Shown here: positions 9,374 to 18,698 of the stretch, piece after piece
How positions within the stretch are numbered: position 1 is the stretch's first letter
Layout: the number at the start of each line of letters is the position of its first letter
NCBI RefSeq assembly: GCF_002723975.1
Contig: NZ_BEWO01000020.1
Coordinates: 1-39,142, forward strand
Source: Gluconobacter japonicus
GTDB lineage: Bacteria > Pseudomonadota > Alphaproteobacteria > Acetobacterales > Acetobacteraceae
Direction: 5' to 3'
Length of the DNA: 39,142 nucleotides
Notes under the pieces: generated by a model
Told to the model about the DNA's origin: nothing
What the model saw: the letters and a program-made list of their open reading frames with translations, nothing else
Database searches by the model: none
Program-made: the position numbers and the translations under genes

Positions 9374-9544
9374 TCAGGCTGTCCTAATCAGATCCGGTGT
9401 TCAGTTCAGATTAGGAACGTTTTTTAATGTGTCTACGGTTATTCCCTTCTCGAAACTATATCACAGCGTTTCCAGTGCACAAATGTCACACCATCAGGCT
9501 TACAAACGTAATTATTGAACCCTCCTGTGTGACACTATGAAATT

Positions 9545-10750
9545 TCAGGGAACAACGGGCGTTTTCATATCCGGACCGCGATATTTGGTATCACCGGGTC
9601 GATTGACTGGAGGTGCCATGAGACTTTCCGGCCACGGCATGTCAGACGGAGAGTCAGAAACGACAGCCGTACGGCCACGCGGAAGACATTCTGGCAGTTC
9701 GTCCTGAATCCGCCGCAACATGCGCTCGCGGATATCGCAGGACAGATTCCACATGCGCCCAGCGTCTGCTGCCCCTGCAATCATACGAATGGAAATGACC
9801 TGAGCGTTGCTGTCCGCAATCTGACAGGCGACGGAAGAGCGGTCCTGATCCCAGTCCGGGCAATGAACAATTTCTTCCATGAACATCTGCCGGAGCTTGT
9901 CCATCGGCGTCCGATAATCCAGCCACAGAAAAATGGACCCAATCAGAGACTGTGAACTGTGCGTCCAGTTCTGGAACGGGTTTTCCAGAAAATAGGAAAT
10001 GGGCACAATGTAGCGGCGTCGATCCCATGTTCTCAGCACCACATAAGTCGCATTGATTTCTTCAACCCAAGCCCAGTCTCCATTCAGAATCAGCATATCC
10101 TCCATCCGGATCGGCTGCGTCATGGCAATCTGAATACCAGCAATCAGGTTCGACAGAGCAGGACGCGCAGACAGACCAACGATCAACGAAGCCGCTCCAG
10201 CAGAAGCAAAAAGCGATACGCCAAACTTCTGAACGGAATGAAACACCATCAAAGAGGTAGCGACAGTCAGCACCCCAAAAGTAATTTCAATCAGACGCCG
10301 AAGAACACGGATCTGCGTCTGATGAGACCGTACCGTAATGTCATCCACATTCTCTTTTGCGCTGATACGGTTGAGATACTGATCCGTCACCAGCCTGAAA
10401 GCCCGGATAATCCCGAACCCCAGATTCATGATGAACAGACAGGCCAGCGCGTGCGCCAGAAATGTTTCTGTCTTGGGAGAAAAACCTTCCGTGGCAGGCA
10501 AAGCAGCACTCGCTGCAATAATCATCAGAAAATAACTGATGTTCAACCGCAACCTGTTGATGATCGCATGAATGAACTGGATTTTCCGCAATCCCGGCAG
10601 CCGTGGCAGTGCGCCAGTAATGAGGCGGCTTAGCAGAAGCGCAATCAGCGCAGCCGCACAAAGCAACAGAATGGATCCAAACGGGTCAGGCAGCCAGTCA
10701 AACTGGTGACGGAGAGTGGACATTGAATCCACGTAATTCTGTCTGAACAT
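9545..10750 (-). CDS. MscS-family mechanosensitive ion channel
   Basis: A 401-residue inner-membrane protein. Hydrophobic helices lie at about residues 25-45, 65-85, 90-115 and 150-170. The pore helix follows (about 175-205): SLFASAGAASLIVGLSARPALSNLIAGIQIA, with the Ala/Gly repeat of MscS TM3. The beta domain comes next (MEDMLILNGDWAWVEEINATYVVLRTWDRR), then a C-terminal region and a Pro-rich tail. Such channels release solutes on hypo-osmotic shock. The start is backed by AGGGAG five bases before the ATG. It is a single gene, transcribed toward the receptor at 6848. The N-terminal helices make it longer than E. coli MscS. Confidence 0.92.
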   Translation of the reverse strand: MFRQNYVDSMSTLRHQFDWLPDPFGSILLLCAAALIALLLSRLITGALPRLPGLRKIQFIHAIINRLRLNISYFLMIIAASAALPATEGFSPKTETFLAHALACLFIMNLGFGIIRAFRLVTDQYLNRISAKENVDDITVRSHQTQIRVLRRLIEITFGVLTVATSLMVFHSVQKFGVSLFASAGAASLIVGLSARPALSNLIAGIQIAMTQPIRMEDMLILNGDWAWVEEINATYVVLRTWDRRRYIVPISYFLENPFQNWTHSSQSLIGSIFLWLDYRTPMDKLRQMFMEEIVHCPDWDQDRSSVACQIADSNAQVISIRMIAGAADAGRMWNLSCDIRERMLRRIQDELPECLPRGRTAVVSDSPSDMPWPESLMAPPVNRPGDTKYRGPDMKTPVVP

Positions 10751-11116
10751 GGGTCTCCCTAGACAGTCGTAAGCCGTTCCTCTTCAGGTCGCGCAGGGAC
10801 GATATCCTGAACGAATGAAACGCTATTTCCGGGTACTCCACAGCAGATCCGCTGCGGAACGCTCGACTATAACCTCACGGGAGCAGAACTGTTCCCCAAA
10901 TAGAACACTACCAATTTTCACTATATTATTTAGTTATTATATCTTCTTCACCATCCTTGTTGCTGAAAAGATACACTGCACATACCCTTTTTTATGCGGC
11001 CTGAAATCCAAACATCCAGAAAAACAAATTTAGCAAAAACACTGAATTTATAAGCAGTTTTTAGTTTTTTGCCGAAACGGTATTTAAACAACGATCCACA
11101 TTGATGTTTTGATTTA
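10751..11116. other. Intergenic region between divergent genes, no gene seen
   Basis: The stretch separates the divergent MscS-like and siderophore receptor genes. It becomes strongly AT-rich from about 10910. A 72-codon frame at 10815 has no ribosome site, odd composition and no recognisable motif, and I do not call it. The promoter of the receptor begins at its right end. Confidence 0.6.
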
Positions 11117-11145
11117 TTGACATAGAATTTATGTAATTTTCTAAT
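11117..11145 (+). promoter_or_regulatory. Near-consensus sigma-70 promoter of siderophore receptor
   Basis: TTGACA at 11117-11122 and TCTAAT at 11140-11145 are separated by 17 bases; -35 is perfect and -10 is five of six. An imperfect palindrome TAGAA-N11-TTCTA (11123-11143) fills the spacer and could bind a repressor such as a Fur-type protein, but it is not a match to a known box. The expected start would leave only about 15 bases before the ATG. Confidence 0.6.
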
Positions 11146-11166
11146 TTAACGATCTGGTGAAGTTTT

Positions 11167-13368
11167 ATGTCGCCCCATTCTTCCATTTTGTCCTCTGTCC
11201 TTTCCTTCACCCTTCTTATGTCAGGCACCTCCGCCGTTGCATGGGCAGCGACACAGAATGAGCCACCGGAAACACGCACAAAGCCTCTGACCGACGCTCG
11301 CCACACCGTACAGAAATCGCGTCCTGCGTCTTTCCATCATGCGAAAAGCGGACATCCGGATGAGCCAGATGAAAATTTCACCGTCCGTGGTCATGCCCAT
11401 CCCGTTAATGGTGGGGCGTTGGGGACCAAACGCGTTCTGGACACACCCTTCTCGATCAGAACCGTTACGGCAGCCGAGATTCAGGAACGACAGGTCAAAT
11501 CCCTTGCCCGCGTTTTTTCGCAGGACGCATCCGTCATTTCAAACGGCGACACATATTCATTCAACGCCTACTCCGTGACAGTCCGCGGTGTGCCGCTTGA
11601 CGACTACAACGGCTACAAGATCAACGGCACGCCCTTCTTCATGACGACCGTGGAGCTACCGCTTGAGTCCTTCGAGGCAGTACAGCTTCTCAAGGGGGCT
11701 TCCGGTTTCATGTACGGCTTCAATGCGCCCGGCGGCATCATCGACTTCCAGACCAAAAAACCAACAGACGCCCGCACGTTTTCCTTCGATGCTGGCTATA
11801 GTTCAGGCGCGGTCGGCAGCCAGCACATCGATACAGGCGGCCGCCTCTTTCGGAACGATATTTTCGGATACCGCCTCAACCTCACACATGAAAACGGCGA
11901 AACCTACAGCGGCTCTCACGTCACCCGGTTCTCGGGGTCCCTGTCCACCGATGTACGCCTTGCCCCCAACCTTCTCTGGACGGCCGACGCCATTTATCAG
12001 GACCGCCAGGTTCGAGGGGGCGTACAGGACTTCTTTATTGATGATCCGTCTGCCTATGGCAGCAACCGCCTGCCCGATGCCATCAGCGGCCATAAAAATC
12101 TGACCGCCTCTCCCGCCAGCATGTTCACATCCCACACGCTGTTCGTTTCCACCGGACTACACTGGGACATCACGAAAAACTGGACCGCCCGCATCGATTA
12201 CAGTCACAGCATGGACTACCGTCGCTATCGCGGGGAGTGGATGTCCCTGCAAAACCAGGCCGGCGACTACAACACCTACATGAGCACCAATCCCGGAAGC
12301 TGGGCGCAGTACGATCAGGTTCAGGCCATTCTGGAAGGAAAATTCCGAACAGGCTTCATCCGACATGACTTTACCATGGGCGCCGCATGGCAGGGCTTGA
12401 GCAAATATCTGCCCTATGATTCCGACTACGTTGATATCGGAGGACAAAACCTCTACGCGCCCGTCATCAGCCGTTCCTACAGCGGAAGCTGGAACACAGC
12501 GACTTACAACAATTACCGCTCCGATCAGGTTGGTCTTTTCGGAAGCGACACTCTGACGTTTGACAAACACTGGTCGTTGCTGGCTGGCATTCGCTTCACA
12601 GATTTCCACCAGCTGACCTGGAAGGCTTCAGGCGCGAAAACCGCCCTGCGCACCACCCCCCTCACCCCGACAGCCGCGCTGATGTTCCATCCGTGGAAAG
12701 ACACCACCATTTACGCCAGCTACGTTCAGGCACTGGAGAACGGCGGAACCGTCGGCGATACCTATAAAAACGCACGTGAAACCCTTCCGCCAATCCGTTC
12801 AGACCAGGTGGAAGTCGGTGCAAAAGTGGCTCGTGCAAACTGGGATCTAACAGGCGCGCTCTATCGCATCACACGCGGCGCACAATACGCAAACGCTGAC
12901 AATGTCTATGTCTCTAACGGCACCGTCACATATCAGGGCGCAGAACTCAGCGGTCATGTAGATCTTCCGTTCGGCATTACGCTTACGGATAGTCTGGGCG
13001 CCGAAGGCGGAAAATACAGCAAGGCGGATGCCACCATCAAAGGAAACAAGATCGAGGGTATTCCGCTGTTCCAGAACGTATTCCAGCTGACAGACCGCAT
13101 CCCCGGCGTACCGGGTCTCTCAGCCACGGCGGAAGTTCACTATACGGCCTCCATGTGGGGTGATAGCTCCAACATCTACCACGTCCCAAGCTATACCCTG
13201 CTCAACCTGCGAGCCAGCTATCGCACGAGCATCGGACGCCACAAAGTGACCCTGCGTGCTGAACTCGATAACGCCACGAACCTTCATTACTGGGGTTTTC
13301 TGGCCTCTGACTACTTCTTCGTCGGAACGCCACGGGCCGTCTTCCTGAACGCACGCTTCGATCTCTGA
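11167..13368 (+). CDS. TonB-dependent siderophore receptor
   Basis: A 733-residue outer-membrane receptor for ferric siderophores. The signal peptide ends near WAA (about residue 28). The plug region carries DTPFSIRTVTAAEI and the segment FSQDASVISNGDTYSFNAYSVTVRGVP, characteristic of the FhuE/FpvA type, then LESFEAVQLLKGASGFMYGFNAPGGIIDFQTKKP. The barrel ends in a hydrophobic residue after a VFLNARFDL strand. The ribosome site GGTGAAG lies upstream of the ATG. A strong promoter with a short leader lies directly upstream (11117-11145). The next gene starts 67 bases downstream with no terminator between, so the hydroxylase and cysE may be cotranscribed. The siderophore cannot be named. Confidence 0.93.
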   Translation: MSPHSSILSSVLSFTLLMSGTSAVAWAATQNEPPETRTKPLTDARHTVQKSRPASFHHAKSGHPDEPDENFTVRGHAHPVNGGALGTKRVLDTPFSIRTVTAAEIQERQVKSLARVFSQDASVISNGDTYSFNAYSVTVRGVPLDDYNGYKINGTPFFMTTVELPLESFEAVQLLKGASGFMYGFNAPGGIIDFQTKKPTDARTFSFDAGYSSGAVGSQHIDTGGRLFRNDIFGYRLNLTHENGETYSGSHVTRFSGSLSTDVRLAPNLLWTADAIYQDRQVRGGVQDFFIDDPSAYGSNRLPDAISGHKNLTASPASMFTSHTLFVSTGLHWDITKNWTARIDYSHSMDYRRYRGEWMSLQNQAGDYNTYMSTNPGSWAQYDQVQAILEGKFRTGFIRHDFTMGAAWQGLSKYLPYDSDYVDIGGQNLYAPVISRSYSGSWNTATYNNYRSDQVGLFGSDTLTFDKHWSLLAGIRFTDFHQLTWKASGAKTALRTTPLTPTAALMFHPWKDTTIYASYVQALENGGTVGDTYKNARETLPPIRSDQVEVGAKVARANWDLTGALYRITRGAQYANADNVYVSNGTVTYQGAELSGHVDLPFGITLTDSLGAEGGKYSKADATIKGNKIEGIPLFQNVFQLTDRIPGVPGLSATAEVHYTASMWGDSSNIYHVPSYTLLNLRASYRTSIGRHKVTLRAELDNATNLHYWGFLASDYFFVGTPRAVFLNARFDL

Positions 13369-13435
13369 CTTACACTGGCTCCTCCCTTCCCTCTTCCGCT
13401 CCCAACTTCACAGGAGTAGGACAGGGGGCAGGGAG

Positions 13436-14653
13436 ATGAGCACGATGAAAAAGACACATTACGACCTGTGCATTAACGGAGCCGGCCCGGTCGGAGCGAC
13501 GCTCGCGTGCCGTCTGGCGGCAGAGGGCGTACGTGTTCTGCTGATTGACCGTGCGCCTCTCCCGGGCATGGAAGATCCTTCTCTGGACGGCCGCGCCTAC
13601 GCCATCGCCGAAGGGTCACGTCAGATGCTCGAAGCCGCGGGCATCTGGGACAATCTGCCCGGCGTCTCCCAGCCCATCCGTGAAATCCGCGTGTCTGATG
13701 GCCGCCCTCATGAAGCCGCCTCTCCGCTCTTCCTGCACTTCGGCGTGGAAGATGCGCCAGAAGGCATGAATTTCGGCTGGATGGTCGAAGCCCGCGACTT
13801 GCGTGTCGCCATCAATCAGACGCTGGGACAGTATGAAACGCTGGATGTGCGTGCGCCCGATACCGGCACATTCACCTTCCACCCGGATCACGTCTCCATC
13901 CGTCTGGCCTCCGGCTCCACTGTCACGGCGAAACTTGCCATCGCCGCAGAAGGTCGTCGCTCCCCCCTGCGCGAGCAGGCTCGCATTGGCCTGACGAAAA
14001 TTCCCTATCATCAGTACGGGATCGTCGCGACAATCGCCCACGAGAAACCGCATGACGGCGTGGCTCTGGAACACTTTCTGCCAGAAGGCCCGTTCGCCCG
14101 TCTCCCCATGCCGGGCACACCGGAACACCCACATCGCTCCGCTATCGTCTGGGCAGAAGGCGAAGGCCGCGCACAGCGTTTCCATAGCCTCCCGCATGAC
14201 GTCTTTGCACGGGAAATCAAGGCTCGCATGGGCGACGAGGACCTTGGCGCGATTACCCCCATCGGACGCCGCTGGATCTACCCCCTCTCCGCACAATACG
14301 CCCAGACCTATATCGCGCCGCGTCTGGCCCTCGTTGGAGATGCCGCACACGGTATTCACCCGATTGCCGGTCAGGGCCTGAACATCGGTTTCCGGGACGT
14401 CATTGCCCTTGCCGATCTGCTGATCGAAGCTCACAGCCATCGTGCTGATCCGGGAAGCCATGAACTCCTGACACGCTATCAGCGCCGGACGCGCCCCGGC
14501 AACATGGCCATGCTGGCTGCAACCGACATTCTTGAGCGCCTGTTTGGAAACGACAATCCAATCCTGCGGCGCGTGCGCGACCTGGGCATTGCAGGCGTCC
14601 ATCGTTTTCCACGCCTCAGACAGGCCTTTGTCCGTCGGGCAATGGGCGTATGA
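13436..14653 (+). CDS. UbiH/UbiF-family FAD-dependent aromatic hydroxylase
   Basis: A 405-residue flavoprotein monooxygenase of the ubiquinone-ring hydroxylase family. The Rossmann loop INGAGPVGATLA has G15-x-G17-x2-G20. The second FAD motif GDAAHGIHPIAGQGLNIGFRD occurs near residues 300-320, as in UbiH/UbiF/COQ6. It would add a hydroxyl to the ubiquinone precursor ring on the inner face of the membrane; which ring position is not clear from sequence, so I give no symbol. Two ATGs (13436 and 13445) are possible: AGGGAG abuts the first and sits nine bases from the second. The stop overlaps the next gene's ATG as ATGA. Confidence 0.88.
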   Translation: MSTMKKTHYDLCINGAGPVGATLACRLAAEGVRVLLIDRAPLPGMEDPSLDGRAYAIAEGSRQMLEAAGIWDNLPGVSQPIREIRVSDGRPHEAASPLFLHFGVEDAPEGMNFGWMVEARDLRVAINQTLGQYETLDVRAPDTGTFTFHPDHVSIRLASGSTVTAKLAIAAEGRRSPLREQARIGLTKIPYHQYGIVATIAHEKPHDGVALEHFLPEGPFARLPMPGTPEHPHRSAIVWAEGEGRAQRFHSLPHDVFAREIKARMGDEDLGAITPIGRRWIYPLSAQYAQTYIAPRLALVGDAAHGIHPIAGQGLNIGFRDVIALADLLIEAHSHRADPGSHELLTRYQRRTRPGNMAMLAATDILERLFGNDNPILRRVRDLGIAGVHRFPRLRQAFVRRAMGV

Positions 14654-15429
14654 CCCGCACTCCTGACCTGGCTCAGCTCTGGCGCGACATGCAGTCTCAG
14701 GCCTGCAGTTGCCATGACCCGCTGATCCAGGATGTTTTTGCGACCAATATCGGGGATCATGCTGATTTCAGTTCAGCATTGGCCTCCCTTCTTGGGACAA
14801 AACTGGCAGACCGCTCAATTTCAGCCACGGCCCTCACACGCCTTGTTGCCTCCATCCTTCAGGAAGTTCCCGAAATCGCGGAAGCGGCCGCCGAAGACAT
14901 TCTGGCCATCCGGGACCGGGACCCTGCCTGCCCGGACCTCGTCACACCATTCCTGTTCTTCAAGGGGTGGCAGGCTCTCCAGGCCCATCGGATCGCGCAT
15001 TATCTCTGGCAGCAGAACCGCCGACACCTCGCCTATCATGTCCAGAGCCGAATCAATGAACTGTTCTCAATCGACATTCATCCCGCCGCTCAACTGGGGC
15101 GCCGTCTGAGCATCGATCATGGAACAGGCATCGTCATTGGCGAAACCTGCATCATCGAAGATGACGTCTCCCTGTTTCAGGGTGTCACCCTTGGCGGGAC
15201 CGGAAAACTGAGTGGAAACCGGCACCCGATTGTCCGCCGAGGAGCCATGATTGGTTCGGGCGCCAAAGTTCTGGGCCGGCTCATCATTGGCGAGAACGCG
15301 CGCGTCGGGGCCGCTTCAGTGGTTCTGGAAGATATTCCCGCCAATGCCACAGCCGTCGGAAACCCCGCGCGCATTCTCGGAACACTGAAAACTGCTGCCT
15401 CCGCAAACCCTGTCCATCCCGCCTCCTGA
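14650..15429 (+). CDS. cysE: Serine O-acetyltransferase CysE
   Basis: A 259-residue cytosolic enzyme transferring acetyl from acetyl-CoA to L-Ser, the first step of cysteine synthesis. The N-terminal helical domain (1-145) precedes a left-handed beta-helix of hexapeptide repeats: DIHPAAQLGRRLSIDHGTGIVIGETCIIEDDVSLFQGVTLGG, then GNRHPIVRRGAMIGSGAKVLG. The catalytic Asp/His pair of the family is represented by the IDHGTG segment, and the GNRHP segment is intact. The C-terminal tail (about 25 residues after the helix) resembles the flexible tail used for feedback control and cysteine synthase binding. The ATG overlaps the stop of the upstream hydroxylase by four bases, which suggests translational coupling. 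A perfect hairpin follows at 15438-15458. Confidence 0.95.
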   Translation: MTRTPDLAQLWRDMQSQACSCHDPLIQDVFATNIGDHADFSSALASLLGTKLADRSISATALTRLVASILQEVPEIAEAAAEDILAIRDRDPACPDLVTPFLFFKGWQALQAHRIAHYLWQQNRRHLAYHVQSRINELFSIDIHPAAQLGRRLSIDHGTGIVIGETCIIEDDVSLFQGVTLGGTGKLSGNRHPIVRRGAMIGSGAKVLGRLIIGENARVGAASVVLEDIPANATAVGNPARILGTLKTAASANPVHPAS

Positions 15430-15437
15430 CACAAACA

Positions 15438-15458
15438 GCAGGCAGGACTCCTGCCTGC
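15438..15458 (+). terminator. Hairpin after cysE
   Basis: GCAGGCAGG (15438-15446) and CCTGCCTGC (15450-15458) pair in a 9-bp perfect stem with loop ACT. There is no T-tract right after it, so it is a possible, not strong, terminator. Confidence 0.5.
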
Positions 15459-15673
15459 ACGTCGATATTGTTTCTGTATGAAACAAGATTGTTTCTATGA
15501 TTAACGCTTTTAATTACCAAGAAACAGAAAGTATAGTTTTGTTTTAGTTTGATGATATTTATGCAACAGCGTGATTAAAGGGCATCTGTTCCAGATATTT
15601 CCGGATAGACAAAGTTCTGAGACAAAAACATTACTTGGGGGATCTCAGAAATATAGTCTGACTGTGAGCCCAC

Positions 15674-18628
15674 ATGATTCTTCATCGACGCAGGGAGCTG
15701 CTTCTGTGCGCTTCCGTTCTCAGCATGGGACTGGACGCGACCGCATCCGCGAACGCACAGACCGCCACGAGCACGCATCACCGTGCGTCCTCTCATCGCA
15801 CATTCTCACACGCCAAAACGGCTGCTAAAACAACAGCAGCAACACAGGCTCCCGTTGGTACGACGGCATCCGTTGCTTCCACCCCCGCAACACCAACTTT
15901 AAGCGCTCAGGTTAATCGCCGTCGTGCGGTTGCTTCTATTGATGCGGGCCGCTCTGAAAGCGTCGTTGTAACAGGGTCGGCCCTGAGCACGTCCAACAAC
16001 CAGAACGCCAACCCGGTCCAGATCGTCACGAGCAAACAGATCGAACAGACAGGCGCCACGACACTTGGCGATTACCTGCAACGTCTGCCCTCCATCGGAT
16101 CGTCTGGAACAACGAACAGCCAGACCAACGGAACGGGCGGCGCCTCCTGCACCGACATCCGTAACCTTGGTCAGAACCGCGTTCTGGTTCTCGTTGATGG
16201 CAAGCGCGCCGCCATCAACGGCAACAACAGCTGCTTCGACATGAACACGATCAATGTTCATCAGATCGCCAGCGTTGAAATCCTCAAGGATGGTGGCTCA
16301 GAACTTTATGGTGCCGATGCCGTTTCCGGCGTCATCAACATCAAGCTCAAGCACAACCTGAGCGATGGCAACATCACGGTTCGTGGTGGCATCACAGATG
16401 TTGGTGACGGCCAGACAGGCATGATCTCCGGCTACAAGGGCTGGAACTTCGATCATGGCCGCGGCAACGTGACCGTCTCCGGCTCCTACATGACCCAGAG
16501 CGGGATCAAGCAGAACAGCCGTTCCTGGGCCAACCCGGTTCAGATCAACGATCCTGCCAGCGCGTCCAGCATCTCTTATGGCTCGTCCATTCCGACTGCC
16601 GGCCGTTTCATCACGGATAGCGGGGATTATCTCGCAACCGGTACAGGTGGCGTCCGTAATTTCACAAAATCTGACCGCTACAACTACGGCAATGACCAGA
16701 ACCTGACGAACTCGCTAACAAACGCGACGCTCGGTTTTGACGCGCATTATGACATCAACGAGCACTTCACCCCGTATCTGAACTTCAATTACAGCCACCG
16801 CAATTCGTCCACGACGATGGCAGCGATGCCCGTTTCCGGCAGCATCTATCCGTCCACGCTGCCAACAACACTGTATATCCCTGCCGACTACCCCGGGAAC
16901 CCAACGGGTGAAGACGCAGTCATGTACAAGCGCATGTCCGAATGGGGGAACCGTCGCAGCGAAACCGCATCCGACACCTACACCGGAATTGCAGGCGTAA
17001 AGGGCGCAATCACCCACGGCTGGAACTATGATCTGTCCTATTCCTATGGATGGAATCAGGTCATGTCGCAGACATCAGGCGTCGGCAACTACGCCAAACT
17101 GCTTCAGACCTATGGTCTGGAACAGGTCGAACCCGGAAACTCGGACAGCGCGCTGATCTACAATCCGTCTGTCTGCAATGCAGCCGCTGGCTGCGTCCTG
17201 TCCAACCCGTTCACGAAGCTCTCGTCCGCAGCGGCAGCCTATTCCAACTACACGTCGCACGATCATTACTATTACCAGCTGCGTGACCTGAATCTGCGCA
17301 TCAACAACAACCATGTTGTGCATATGCCGTGGAAGAACGGTGGCGATCTGGGTATCGCGCTGGGTATGGAACATCGCGGCGAGCAGCTTGCCTACCATCC
17401 GGATGCGCTCGTTGAGTCCGGTCAGACGCTAACGAACTCCGCCTCCTACACGGGCGGTGGATTCAACGTCACGGAAGGCTACCTCGAAGGCAAGGCCACG
17501 CTGCTGCACAATGCGTTCCTTGCCAAGGATCTGACGATCGACGCGCAGGGCCGTTACTCTGAGTACAACACGTTTGGCAGCGCCAAGAACTGGAAGGCCT
17601 CCATCAACTGGGCGCCAATCCAGGACATCCGCTTCCGCGCGACGCTTGGCACGTCTTACCGTCAGCCGAACGTTTATGAACTGTATGGCGGCCAGTCCCT
17701 CGGCTACGCGTCTGCAACAGACCCGTGTGACTCCGTTCAGGCGGCCTCCTATGGTGCAAAATCTGCAACGGTCGCCGCCACCTGCGCCAAGCAGGGCATC
17801 AATTCTTCAAGCTTCACTTCGGCCTATTCCGGCCAGACGCCAACACTGTATGGCGGCAATTCCAAGCTAAAGCCTGAAACCGGCCGGACCTACACGATCG
17901 GTACGGTTATCACGCCGCGCTGGATTCCGGGGCTCTCGGCTTCCGTGGAATACTGGCACTACACGCTCAAGAACATGATCACGTATCTGAGCAGCCAGTA
18001 CATCATGGATCAGTGCTATACGGGTGCCAACACGAACTATTGCAGTGCCATCACGCGTGTTGCCAGCACGGGTCAGATCAACTCCGTTACGTCCACCTAT
18101 GCCAATATCGGCGGCCTGAAGACGAGCGGTATCGACTTTGATTTGGACTACCGTATCCGTGTTACAGCCCACGATGTCCTGACGCTGTCCAACAACTTCC
18201 AGCAGCTCGTCAGCTATCTGCAGCAGAACGAGGTCGGCGGTCAGTGGTACAACTATGCAGGCCGCATGATGTATCAATCAGGCTACGGCATGCCGCGCGT
18301 GCGTGATTATGCGACAGTCGGCTGGCAGCATGGCCCCGTCGGCGTCACCTACATGATGAACTACATCGGTGGTATGCGCTGGAACGACGGCACAACGGAC
18401 CTGACACGCGCCAACGGTTATGGCCGCACCAGCACCCCTGGGATTTTCTCCCACGATGTGACGGTGACATACCGCTGGAAGACCTGGAACTTCCAGGGCG
18501 GCGTCACCAACATTCTCGACAAGAAGCCACCTTTTGTCGCCAGCGGAACAGACAACAGTGCCTCGGCACTTTACGGCAACCTCTATATGGGCCGTTACGT
18601 CTTCCTTCAGGCAGGCGTGAACTTCTGA
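15674..18628 (+). CDS. Large TonB-dependent outer-membrane receptor with long linker
   Basis: A 984-residue protein with a signal peptide (cleavage after ANA, about residue 28). A long His/Ala/Thr-rich linker follows (about 29-95), then SESVVVTGSALS, likely the TonB-box region. The plug carries DIRNLGQNRVLVLVDGKRAAINGNNSCFDMNTINVHQIASVEILKDGGSELYGADAVSGVINIKLK. The barrel contains paired Cys (SVCNAAAGC, DPC, DQCYTGANTNYCS) likely forming disulfides in extracellular loops, and ends GVNF. It shares the VEILKDG-YGADAVSGVINI plug with the receptor at 6848 but is longer. The ATG lacks a good ribosome site (GTGAG is the nearest). Substrate unknown; the sequence does not resemble the siderophore receptor at 11167. 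Confidence 0.93.
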   Translation: MILHRRRELLLCASVLSMGLDATASANAQTATSTHHRASSHRTFSHAKTAAKTTAATQAPVGTTASVASTPATPTLSAQVNRRRAVASIDAGRSESVVVTGSALSTSNNQNANPVQIVTSKQIEQTGATTLGDYLQRLPSIGSSGTTNSQTNGTGGASCTDIRNLGQNRVLVLVDGKRAAINGNNSCFDMNTINVHQIASVEILKDGGSELYGADAVSGVINIKLKHNLSDGNITVRGGITDVGDGQTGMISGYKGWNFDHGRGNVTVSGSYMTQSGIKQNSRSWANPVQINDPASASSISYGSSIPTAGRFITDSGDYLATGTGGVRNFTKSDRYNYGNDQNLTNSLTNATLGFDAHYDINEHFTPYLNFNYSHRNSSTTMAAMPVSGSIYPSTLPTTLYIPADYPGNPTGEDAVMYKRMSEWGNRRSETASDTYTGIAGVKGAITHGWNYDLSYSYGWNQVMSQTSGVGNYAKLLQTYGLEQVEPGNSDSALIYNPSVCNAAAGCVLSNPFTKLSSAAAAYSNYTSHDHYYYQLRDLNLRINNNHVVHMPWKNGGDLGIALGMEHRGEQLAYHPDALVESGQTLTNSASYTGGGFNVTEGYLEGKATLLHNAFLAKDLTIDAQGRYSEYNTFGSAKNWKASINWAPIQDIRFRATLGTSYRQPNVYELYGGQSLGYASATDPCDSVQAASYGAKSATVAATCAKQGINSSSFTSAYSGQTPTLYGGNSKLKPETGRTYTIGTVITPRWIPGLSASVEYWHYTLKNMITYLSSQYIMDQCYTGANTNYCSAITRVASTGQINSVTSTYANIGGLKTSGIDFDLDYRIRVTAHDVLTLSNNFQQLVSYLQQNEVGGQWYNYAGRMMYQSGYGMPRVRDYATVGWQHGPVGVTYMMNYIGGMRWNDGTTDLTRANGYGRTSTPGIFSHDVTVTYRWKTWNFQGGVTNILDKKPPFVASGTDNSASALYGNLYMGRYVFLQAGVNF

Positions 18629-18644
18629 TCCTCCGGGTCAACAG

Positions 18645-18679
18645 AAAGGGGGCGGTCCTTGCGGATCGCCCCCTTTTTT
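18645..18679. terminator. Strong Rho-independent terminator between receptor and galM
   Basis: AAAGGGGGCG pairs with CGCCCCC plus further GTCC/GGAT pairing, loop TTGC, followed by six T. The A-run on the other side makes it usable in both directions, serving both convergent genes. Confidence 0.9.
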
Positions 18680-18698
18680 GTTCGCGTGCCCGAAAGCC

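Noticed and set aside
10815-11033. 72-codon open frame in the AT-rich intergenic region
   Set aside because: No ribosome site, low-complexity hydrophobic part and no motif; it looks like chance in AT-rich DNA.
13616-14602. 328-codon open frame antisense to the hydroxylase
   Set aside because: Shadow of the real gene; no ribosome site and no recognisable motif, while the plus strand has FAD motifs.
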